NCBI GenBank assembly: GCA_964425605.1
Contig: CAYRNR010000004.1
Location: 62,001 to 126,000, forward strand
Source of the DNA: CAYRNR01 sp964425605
GTDB lineage: Bacteria; Myxococcota_A; UBA796; UBA9615; CAYRNR01
Length of the DNA: 64,000 nt
Direction: 5' to 3'
How positions within the stretch are numbered: the stretch's first letter is position 1; each line of letters opens with the position of its first letter. Below, piece after piece: positions 57,312 through 64,000 of this stretch. The translations under genes and the position numbers were made by a program. Below the pieces are notes generated by a model that did no database searches, had not been told where the DNA came from, and was given only the letters and a program-made list of their open reading frames with translations.

Positions 57312-58709
57312 ATGGATCGTGGACGCAAGGGCTGGATCATCGCCGCGCTGCTGGTGTGCCTGACGGGCATCCGCGGCGCGGCCGAGGCTGAGGACATGGA
57401 CCACCATCACCGCGTGGCGACGCCGATCATCGTGGACACGGACATGGCGCTGGACGACGTGCGGACGATCTACGCGTTGCTCGCCGAGGCGGGCCTCGAG
57501 ATCCGGGCCCTGGCCACCGTGGAGGGCTCCGCCAGCGTCGGGCGAGGGACCGACAACCTCGTGGGGATGCTCGAGGAGTGCGGCGCGGTGGGGGCCCCCG
57601 TACTCCGGGGCGAACCCCTGGACGGGGCCGAGGCGCCTCCCTGGCGGGGGCGCGTGGATGGGCTGCGCGGAGCGGCCTTCGCGCCGCCGCGGGGCAGGGT
57701 GCGCGTCGGGCAGGTGGCCGAGGAGCTGGCCGGACAGCTCGCCGGCGAGGTGGACTACGTGGCCCTGGGGCCGCTGACGAACCTGGCGAGGGCGCTCGCG
57801 GAGCAGCCCGCCGCGCTGGAGCACCTGGGTACCCTGTGGTTGCCCGCCCAGATCCGCGAGGAGGACCAGCTCGACGCGTGGAACCTGGCTTTCGACCCCG
57901 CCGCGACCCGGACCGTGTTCGGCGCCGGCCGCCCCGTCGTGCTGGTCGATGTGCTGCCGGCCGAGCAACTCGACACCGTGCAGCTCCTCCGGCAGCTCGC
58001 AGGCGACGCCTCGGCCGCGCGCTGGATCGAGCGCAGCCTCGCCGGGGAGAGCGCCACGACCCCCCACTGGCTGATCTACGACGAGCTCGTCGCCGTGGCC
58101 CTCGCTCGACCCGACCTCGTCCGCATGCGGCCCCAGCGCTACGCGCTGGCCGACGCGCGCTGCGACACCTTCCGCATCGTCCCCGCCGCCGACGGCAACG
58201 TGCAGGTGGCCGAGATCGCCGACCTGGACGCCGCCGTGGCTCACCTGCTCGACCGCTGGCAGATCCCGCTGGCCGCGACGTGCGAACACGGCGCCAGCCC
58301 GGATGCGGGGACCCAGAACCTCCTGCGGACCTTCCACGGCCACCTCGGGCCCTACGTCGTGCTCGGCTATCGCCTGGGCCAGGCCGCCCTGGATGCCCTC
58401 GCCGCCGAGGGCCACTTCGACGTCTCCGCCCACGTCCACTCGGTGCTCCAGCCCCCGGCCTCGTGCCTCATCGACGGGGTCCAGATCGGCAGCGGCTGCA
58501 CCCTGGGCAAGCGCAACATCGAGGTGTCCGCCACCGACGGTCCCGCCTTCGCCCTGTTCACGACCTCGGACGGCCGCCAGGTGACGGTCCGGCTGCGAGC
58601 GGACGTGCCCGGACGGATCAAGCAGATGGTCGAGGAGATGGGGGTGGAGGCCGCCGGAGAGGCGTTGCTGGTGGAGGAGGCCGAGAGCCTGTTCGAGATC
58701 GAGCCGTGA
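57312..58709 (+). CDS. Nucleoside-hydrolase-like domain fused to an FmdE-like domain
   Basis: 465 residues from the ATG at 57312. Signal peptide ('GWIIAALLVCLTGIRGAAEA') then a His-rich piece. Residues about 38-310 fit the nucleoside hydrolase family: 'IIVDTDMALDDVRTIYALL' (normally DTDPGxDD, the calcium-binding loop, so the Pro-Gly is replaced), 'DYVALGPLTNLARAL' and 'DAWNLAFDPAATRTVF' (the NxxxDPxAA region). Residues about 335-465 fit FmdE: 'FHGHLGPYVVLGYRLGQAAL' and 'CLIDGVQIGSGCTLGKRNI' (the paired Cys with GCTxG). FmdE domains bind metal in formylmethanofuran metabolism and elsewhere. A secreted fusion of the two is unexpected. Its stop abuts the stop of the opposite gene. Confidence 0.85.
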   Translation: MDRGRKGWIIAALLVCLTGIRGAAEAEDMDHHHRVATPIIVDTDMALDDVRTIYALLAEAGLEIRALATVEGSASVGRGTDNLVGMLEECGAVGAPVLRGEPLDGAEAPPWRGRVDGLRGAAFAPPRGRVRVGQVAEELAGQLAGEVDYVALGPLTNLARALAEQPAALEHLGTLWLPAQIREEDQLDAWNLAFDPAATRTVFGAGRPVVLVDVLPAEQLDTVQLLRQLAGDASAARWIERSLAGESATTPHWLIYDELVAVALARPDLVRMRPQRYALADARCDTFRIVPAADGNVQVAEIADLDAAVAHLLDRWQIPLAATCEHGASPDAGTQNLLRTFHGHLGPYVVLGYRLGQAALDALAAEGHFDVSAHVHSVLQPPASCLIDGVQIGSGCTLGKRNIEVSATDGPAFALFTTSDGRQVTVRLRADVPGRIKQMVEEMGVEAAGEALLVEEAESLFEIEP

Positions 58710-59597
58710 TCACTCCCGCGTCTTGTTGATCCGGATCCCGAACTCCTCGCTCGACAGCGACGGGAAACCGTCGGCCGGCACGTCCCGCACCCGCACCACG
58801 ATCCAGTCGTTGGCCGCGGCGTAGTCGGCGATGCTCATCTCCTGATCCGGGGCCACGTGCTCGTCGGGGTTGACGATGAGCCGTAGGCCGCAGCTGGACT
58901 CGATCATCTCCTTGTCGCCGCGGCTGTTGCCGGCCACGAACAGGGGGCAGGCCTGGACCACGGTCTCGATGGCCTCGCGCTTGCCGTGGTCCTGGGTCAC
59001 GGGCTGGACGATGTCGTCGGTGATGACGCCGTCGCGGATGATGGAGTGGACCCCCACGATGTTCGTCATGGGGATGCCGAGCTGCTCGGAGAGGAATCCC
59101 TGGTACAGCACCTGGGGCGAGCCCGTGATGACCCAGACCTCGAAGCCGTTGTCCTCCAGCAGGTCGATCAGGGCGCGTGACGGCGCGTAGATCTTGTCGC
59201 TGTAGTGCTCGGCGAAGCACTGCCGGCCCATCTCGCGGACGTCCTCGACGGTCTCCCCGGCGAGGTACTGCACGCGGCCGGTGACGTACTCCATGGACAC
59301 GTTGCGGATGGAGCCCATGTGCGCCAGCAGATCGCGCTTGCGGTCGGGGTGGGCCATGGCGTGGGTGTACATGCACTCGTCGGCCAGGTAGTGGGGCGTC
59401 TGGCCGAGCACCGTGCCGTCGCCGTCGAACACCGCGACCTTGCGGCCGGCGTGGTCGGTGGTCTCGGCGAGGAAGGCGGCGAGCTGGGCGTTGGCCGCAT
59501 CCGTGAACCCCTCGATGGGGCGGATCACCGGTTCGGCGCCGGCCAGCGCCGGCAGCAGGCACAGCAACAACGTCGCGGGGAACAGGAATCTGGACAT
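58710..59597 (-). CDS. Secreted HAD-superfamily phosphatase
   Basis: 295 residues from the ATG at 59597 (GGAGGG upstream). Signal peptide cut near 'PALAGAEP'. HAD motif I 'KVAVFDGDGTVLGQT' (D-x-D-G-T), motif II 'VWVITGSPQVLYQGF' (T-G-S), motif III Lys region 'DHGKREAIETVV' and motif IV 'PLFVAGNSRGDKEMIES' (G-N-S-x-x-D). The cap between motifs I and II is of the SerB/phosphorylcholine phosphatase type (C1). It probably removes phosphate from small organic phosphates in the periplasm. Not linked in an operon to the inositol genes, but a choline- or inositol-phosphate substrate is possible. Confidence 0.88.
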   Translation of the reverse strand: MSRFLFPATLLLCLLPALAGAEPVIRPIEGFTDAANAQLAAFLAETTDHAGRKVAVFDGDGTVLGQTPHYLADECMYTHAMAHPDRKRDLLAHMGSIRNVSMEYVTGRVQYLAGETVEDVREMGRQCFAEHYSDKIYAPSRALIDLLEDNGFEVWVITGSPQVLYQGFLSEQLGIPMTNIVGVHSIIRDGVITDDIVQPVTQDHGKREAIETVVQACPLFVAGNSRGDKEMIESSCGLRLIVNPDEHVAPDQEMSIADYAAANDWIVVRVRDVPADGFPSLSSEEFGIRINKTRE

Positions 59598-59623
59598 GGG
59601 ACCCTCCGGAATCGGAGGGGAGT

Positions 59624-60175
59624 CTAGCCCATCACGACGAACGAAAGCACGCCCGCCGCGGCAGCCACCAGGGCCGCCTGACCGACGATGAACCACGGCA
59701 GGAACGAGCGCCGGCGGGGCCTGGCCTGCTCCTCCTCCTCGTACCAGGTGAAGTCGCGCTCCACGATGTACTCGAAGGTGGGGTGGTCCTCGATGTTGCT
59801 CACGAACGTGAACACGGTCTCGGCGAGCTGCTCGGGGGGCACGCCCTCGACGAACTCGTGGGCGCCGCCGACGAGGGAACCGCCGTCCAGCGGCAGCAAG
59901 TACCCCACGCCCAGCTCGTACTTGGAACTCGTGGGGGGCTGGTGGTCGGCGCTGGACGCGGTCTCGAGGCTGGTCACGAGCTTGCCGAAGCGGTCGCCGG
60001 TGATGTGGGCGCGGGCGGTGTAGTGGCCCTTGTCGTTGACGGCCCACTGGTTCTCGATGAGCACTTCGATTCCGTCGTCGGCGGAGACGAACTCCAGGGT
60101 CACGGACTGGGGCGCCTCGAATCCACGGGAGAGGTGGATGTGACCGGGACCGACGAGGTTTCTGATCTGCTCCAA
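59624..60175 (-). CDS. Tail-anchored protein of unknown function
   Basis: 183 residues from a TTG at 60175, which has GGAG and GTAGG upstream; the nearby ATG leads straight to a stop. Soluble N-terminal domain of about 145 residues, beta-rich ('GHIHLSRGFEAPQSVTLEF', 'VLIENQWAVNDKGHYTARAH', 'FVSNIEDHPTFEYIVERDF'), a short basic-acidic linker and one C-terminal helix ('AALVAAAAGVLSFVVM'). No family recognised. It lies 26 bases upstream of the HAD phosphatase on the same strand, so the two may be cotranscribed. Confidence 0.65.
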   Translation of the reverse strand: MEQIRNLVGPGHIHLSRGFEAPQSVTLEFVSADDGIEVLIENQWAVNDKGHYTARAHITGDRFGKLVTSLETASSADHQPPTSSKYELGVGYLLPLDGGSLVGGAHEFVEGVPPEQLAETVFTFVSNIEDHPTFEYIVERDFTWYEEEEQARPRRRSFLPWFIVGQAALVAAAAGVLSFVVMG

Positions 60176-60276
60176 GCGACCTACTCCATTTCTTCGGGGG
60201 GCAGTATAGGAGTGGGAATTCGCTGGCTCCTAGGGATAGGACGGACCGCGGCGACCTCTTGCGGATTCTTGACGAC

Positions 60277-63200
60277 TCAGGGGATTTTCTTGACAAGTGT
60301 CGTCGGAATGCGGCCCTCGGACGCGTCGAGCTGCACGACGACGGTCTCGTCGGGGCCGAGCACGAAGGGATCGGACTCGAGGGTCGCCGCGGAGGTGCCG
60401 AACCGCACGCGGTAGCTGCCGGTGGGCGCGCGCACCGACGGCTCGGACAGCGAGCCCATGTGGACCACGCGGCCGTCGTCGTCCACCAGCGTGAACAGCA
60501 CCTCCACGGCCCGGGCGAGGCCCTCGGCGAGGGTGTCGGCGTCGTCCGCCTCCACGTAGATGCCGCCGGTGACCTCGGCCATGCAGCGCAGGGAGGCGGG
60601 ATCCACGTCGGCGCCCAGGGCGAAGCCCACCACGTTGGCGCGCACCTGGACCTCGGAGCTGGCGAGGTCCGCGGCCACCGCGCAGGGGTCGCCGCGGCAG
60701 GTCTCGATGCCGTCGCTGAGGAGCACGACGATGCGATCCCCCAGGCGGCCGCCGCCCAGGGGCTGCAGGTCTCGCGCGGCGAGCTCCAGGGAGCGGGCGA
60801 TGGGCGTCCGGCCGTGGGGTGTGAGTCCGTCCAGGGCCGCCTCGAGGCTCGCGACGTCGAGGGGACCGGGGGGCACCAGCAGCTCGCTGTCGGTGCAGGT
60901 CTTGTCCCGGTGGCCGTACGCGCGCAGGGCCACGGTGGTGTCGGGCGGGAGCTGCGTGAGGATCTCCGAGACCGCGCGGCGCGCGACCTCGATCTTCAGC
61001 CCGTCCCCGGCCCAGCCCCACATGGATCCGGAGCTGTCCACCACCAGCTCGATGGCGCGGGGCAGGTGGTCCACGGGCACGCCGTCCTGCACGAGCTCCA
61101 GCGCGACGGTGCCGAAGGTGCGGGTGGCGACCACGGTGGCCGCGTCGCTGTCCTGCCAGCCCGATTCGGTGGTCCCGACGGCCTCCACCACGTGGGGGCC
61201 CTCGTCGATCTCGGTGTAGCTCCACAGGGCGTGGAACGGGTCGGCCTCGGCGCGGCCCACCACCAGCCCGTCCACGGTGTACTGCACCGACACCAGCGGG
61301 TCGTCGGGATCGTAGGCCTCCACGGCAACGGCCAGGGGCAGGGGCTCGACGCCGGTGGTGGCCACCAGCGAGCCGTCGGGAGGTTGCACCAGCTCCAGAT
61401 CCAGCGGCTCGGCGTGGAACGCCACGGTGTACAGCCCGCGCCTCGCCACGAAGGTGTTGAGGGCGTAGCCGGTCATGTCCGAGTAGGTGTAGGGACCGCG
61501 GCCCACGGGATAGACGCCGACGATCCCCCCGCGCACGGGCTCGATTCGGGTCGCGGTGTCCGAGCCTCGGTTGACCACCCAGACGAACTGCTCGCTGTCG
61601 ATGGCCACGCCCACCGGCTCGCCCCCGCCCGTGTCGTAGCGACCCAGCACGTCCCCGGTGCCGCCATCGAACTTGAGCAGCAGATCGCGCGCGCTGTCCG
61701 CGACCCAGATGTTCCCGGCCGCGTCGGCGGCGACCCCGCGCCCGCGGCCGTCGTCGTCTCCGAAGCGGTCCCAGATCTCCCGGGACGGATCGAAGCGGAG
61801 CACGCCGCCGCGACCGTTGTCCGCGATCCAGACGTTGCCCCGCAGGTCCACGGCGATGCCGTAGAGGGGCGCGCCATCGGGCGGATCGTAGATCTCCACG
61901 GCGCTGCCCGAGCGACCCAGGCGGACGAGCTGGTCGCCCGGATTGAGGATCCCCCAGACCTGGTTGCGGGCGTCCAGCGCGAGGCCGTAGATGCGGCCCT
62001 TCACGTCCCCGTACTCCTCCAGGACCTCGCCGTGGGTGGGCTCGTGCAGCTGCAGGCAGGCGGTGCCCCCCTTGCCCTCGCCGCCGACCCAGACCCGGTT
62101 CTGGGCGTCCACCGCCACGCCGCGGGCCCCCTTGCAGGTGGGGACGGTGAACTGCACGCAACCGCTGCCGCGGCAGTCGTGGGCCGCGATCTTGGTCAGC
62201 TCGTGGGAATCCCGGCTGGCCACGTAGACGTTGCCGTCCAGATCCACGGCGGTCCGCGACGGATCCCTGCCCACCGCGAAGCGGTCCAGCTCCTCACCGG
62301 TGCGGGTGGACAGCTTGGACACGGTGTTCTCGCCGGAGTTCGCGATCCAGATGAACGGCGGCGTGAGGGAGGGGGGGACGTCGCTGACCGTTCGGTCGAA
62401 GTCGAACCGCGTCACGGACCGGCCCTGGTGGATCACGTCCAGATCGGAGGCGTCCATGTCGCGGACCGAGCGCCCGTGTTCGTCCAGCACCGTGACCCAC
62501 AGGCGGGTCTTCTCGGCGGGATCGGCGGGCTTGAGGCCGCGCGCGAGGATGCGGAAGGCCGGCCCCCGGTCCCGCTCTTCGGCGGTCAGGTCGGCGTACC
62601 CGGCCGTGGAGACGATCACCGGGGTCCCGTCGGCGAGCACCACCGCCGTGGTGCCCACACCCGCGCGCGGCGGGAACACCAGATCCACGGGGGTGACCAG
62701 GTGGTTCATCCGGAGCAGGCGCACGCCCAGCGCCCACGGGGGGACCAGCGCGAGCAGCCACAGCAACCCTGCGATCAGGCCCAGGCGGCCGATGTGTTCG
62801 CGCCGCCAGCGGCGCGCGTGGGCCAGGATCATCACCACCGAGGCCAGCGGCAGGTACACGAACAGGGCGACGAACGGAGGATGCAGCCCCTGGGGGAGCG
62901 ACGACCACAGCCCCTGCGACAGGGGCATGTCCTCGATGGGCGTCGCCAGCACCGCACCCACCGCGAAGGGCAGCGCCGACCACAGGGCGAGGAAGCCCAG
63001 GACCCACACACCGACGCGGAGCCAGCGTCCGGCTGGCAGCAGGGGCATCGCCAGGGCCGCCAGCAGGGTCAGGTGCGCCAGCCGCGCCGGCTCCAGGCCG
63101 AACAGCTGCGCCCCGCCGGAGTCGGCGGTCGGGTGGAACCACCAGGTGATGACCGCGCACCCTCCCAGAGCGGTCCACACGACGGGCGCGGCGGTCGCCG

Positions 63201-63408
63201 GCCCCCACCCGAGGCGGATGGAACCCGCGGTCGCAGCCGCGGCCGCGACCAGGCCCGCCAGCAGGATCCAGCGGCTCGACGTGGCCGCGGGCCAGGTGGA
63301 CACCAGGACAGACACCCAGACCGCGGCGGCGGCAGTCAGGGAGATCGTCGGGAGCAGCCACGAGCCCGCTCTCTGTTCGGGCTCGGTCTCGTCCGTCGTG
63401 TCGACCAT
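60277..63408 (-). CDS. Membrane protein with Vgb/NHL-type beta-propeller and VWA domain
   Basis: 1043 residues from the ATG at 63408. Residues about 15-245 hold six or seven transmembrane helices ('LLPTISLTAAAAVWVSVLV' to 'LLWLLALVPPWALG'). Residues about 350-600 are a six-bladed propeller of the NHL/virginiamycin-B-lyase type ('AVDLDGNVYVASRDSHEL', 'GIAVDLRGNVWIADNG', 'GVAADAAGNIWVADSARD'). A VWA domain follows at about residues 780-960 with an intact MIDAS ('IELVVDSSGSMWG', 'GRTPIARSL', 'VVLLSDGIETCRGDPC'). A beta-rich C-terminal domain ends in 'TTLVKKIP'. The soluble part should lie in the periplasm. Probably binds a protein partner through a metal at the MIDAS; the partner is unknown. Confidence 0.87.
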   Translation of the reverse strand: MVDTTDETEPEQRAGSWLLPTISLTAAAAVWVSVLVSTWPAATSSRWILLAGLVAAAAATAGSIRLGWGPATAAPVVWTALGGCAVITWWFHPTADSGGAQLFGLEPARLAHLTLLAALAMPLLPAGRWLRVGVWVLGFLALWSALPFAVGAVLATPIEDMPLSQGLWSSLPQGLHPPFVALFVYLPLASVVMILAHARRWRREHIGRLGLIAGLLWLLALVPPWALGVRLLRMNHLVTPVDLVFPPRAGVGTTAVVLADGTPVIVSTAGYADLTAEERDRGPAFRILARGLKPADPAEKTRLWVTVLDEHGRSVRDMDASDLDVIHQGRSVTRFDFDRTVSDVPPSLTPPFIWIANSGENTVSKLSTRTGEELDRFAVGRDPSRTAVDLDGNVYVASRDSHELTKIAAHDCRGSGCVQFTVPTCKGARGVAVDAQNRVWVGGEGKGGTACLQLHEPTHGEVLEEYGDVKGRIYGLALDARNQVWGILNPGDQLVRLGRSGSAVEIYDPPDGAPLYGIAVDLRGNVWIADNGRGGVLRFDPSREIWDRFGDDDGRGRGVAADAAGNIWVADSARDLLLKFDGGTGDVLGRYDTGGGEPVGVAIDSEQFVWVVNRGSDTATRIEPVRGGIVGVYPVGRGPYTYSDMTGYALNTFVARRGLYTVAFHAEPLDLELVQPPDGSLVATTGVEPLPLAVAVEAYDPDDPLVSVQYTVDGLVVGRAEADPFHALWSYTEIDEGPHVVEAVGTTESGWQDSDAATVVATRTFGTVALELVQDGVPVDHLPRAIELVVDSSGSMWGWAGDGLKIEVARRAVSEILTQLPPDTTVALRAYGHRDKTCTDSELLVPPGPLDVASLEAALDGLTPHGRTPIARSLELAARDLQPLGGGRLGDRIVVLLSDGIETCRGDPCAVAADLASSEVQVRANVVGFALGADVDPASLRCMAEVTGGIYVEADDADTLAEGLARAVEVLFTLVDDDGRVVHMGSLSEPSVRAPTGSYRVRFGTSAATLESDPFVLGPDETVVVQLDASEGRIPTTLVKKIP

Positions 63409-63521
63409 CACGGGACCTAGCTTACTTGGTTCGGCGCGGTCGTGACGCCATCGCGACCGCCGGGGCGGTCTGCGGATGTCCAGGAAATCGGATATGTTTC
63501 GAGGACCCCCGGGGAGAAGCC

Positions 63522-64000
63522 GTGCGTCGTCGTGCGTTGGTGGAATTCGTCTTCCTGGCGGCCGCGACGAGTTCCGTGATCGCGGCCGCGGGGCGGGCGT
63601 GGGCGCAGGACCCGGCGGACGACTCCACGGAACCCCGGATCGGAGTCTGCGCGCCGCTGGCCGACGGTCGCCTGGACACCGGCCTGTCGACGTCCAGGGA
63701 GCGCGCGGAGATCCTCGAAGCCCTCGCAAGATCGGAGAGCCTCGACTGCGCCGAGCCCCTGCTGGAGCGCGCTCGGCAGCGCTCCTCCCTCGATGTCATC
63801 CGGCTGATCGGCCCGTGCTTCGAGGCCTGGGGGGAGCCGTCCCACCTGCCGGCGCTGTACGGGCTCTACGGCGAGTCCATGCTGTCGCCGTTCGGCCGCG
63901 ACGACGATCTGGCCCTGAGCACGGCCGAGGCGATCCGTTCGTTGCGCGCCCTGCAGGGACAGCCCCTGGTGCAGGTCGAGTGGCCCGAGGTGCGCGCCCA
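63522..64000 (+). CDS. Secreted protein of unknown function, 3' end outside window
   Basis: An open frame from a GTG at 63522 (GGGGAG at 63511-63516) runs off the window edge without a stop. The first residues, 'MRRRALVEFVFLAAATSS', with 'VIAAAGRAWAQDPAD', form a standard signal peptide cut after 'AWAQ'. The visible mature part is helical with cysteines ('IGVCAPLADGRLDT', 'ESLDCAEPLLERARQRSS', 'RLIGPCFEAWGEP'), suggesting a solenoid or TPR-like protein. It diverges from the VWA gene (113-base gap). The visible part is too short for a family call. Confidence 0.65.
   Translation, partial: MRRRALVEFVFLAAATSSVIAAAGRAWAQDPADDSTEPRIGVCAPLADGRLDTGLSTSRERAEILEALARSESLDCAEPLLERARQRSSLDVIRLIGPCFEAWGEPSHLPALYGLYGESMLSPFGRDDDLALSTAEAIRSLRALQGQPLVQVEWPEVRA

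Overview
The window is a high-GC chromosomal segment, about 70% GC by eye, from a Gram-negative bacterium. It most resembles an uncultivated Myxococcota or related 'deltaproteobacterial' lineage. The clues are C-terminal tails of the MYXO-CTERM type (a Gly-Cys-x-Cys-Ser motif, a hydrophobic stretch, then Arg), MopE-type Asp/Cys repeats, a DUF4215-like Cys-rich repeat, a large Ser/Thr kinase, many lipoproteins with poly-Asp linkers, and an outer-membrane beta-barrel protein. No rRNA, tRNA or CRISPR array was seen. One small transposase element (RAYT) is present. A gene is cut by each end of the window.

Layout. 1-7.2 kb: end of a YceI-like protein, a MopE lipoprotein, a membrane-anchored Ser/Thr kinase, a tail-anchored protein like the DnaJ C-terminal domain, RecQ, prolipoprotein diacylglyceryl transferase (Lgt) and a small membrane protein. 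7.2-15 kb: a TRAP-type binding protein, then the most interesting locus. It has two divergent operons: (i) a CDP-alcohol phosphatidyltransferase fused to GtrA, followed by an RND exporter fused to a PgpA-like lipid phosphatase; (ii) a PfkB sugar kinase followed by myo-inositol-phosphate synthase. 15-22.7 kb: a beta-barrel protein, a 49-residue lipoprotein, a BlaI/M56 regulatory pair with clear tandem operators, a Sel1-repeat lipoprotein, a RAYT transposase with four copies of a 26-bp repeat, and LspA. 22.7-48.4 kb: a surface and secreted-protein region (trypsin-like and subtilisin-like proteases, a beta-propeller protein, and giant LamG/MopE lipoproteins) interrupted by an MmeI-like restriction-modification enzyme, a second DNA methyltransferase, a MYG1-family protein and a cyclase-family hydrolase. 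48.4-54.8 kb: a TetR regulator divergent from an isoprenylcysteine-methyltransferase-like/CDF fusion, a polyferredoxin and Cys-rich lipoprotein pair, and a beta-CASP-like hydrolase. 54.8-64 kb: a possible cysteine-protease effector, an enoyl-CoA hydratase, a nucleoside hydrolase/FmdE fusion, a HAD phosphatase and a large membrane/beta-propeller/VWA protein.

How the genes may work together. The locus at 8.3-15 kb reads as a pathway to an inositol phospholipid: inositol phosphate is made (synthase) or salvaged (PfkB kinase), joined to CDP-diacylglycerol (CDP-alcohol transferase), dephosphorylated (PgpA-like domain) and moved across or out of the membrane (RND part), with GtrA perhaps supporting glycosylation. 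This is inference from families and gene order; no substrate is proved. Lgt and LspA, both present here, would mature the window's roughly dozen predicted lipoproteins, most of which share the same poly-Asp spacer after the lipid-modified cysteine.
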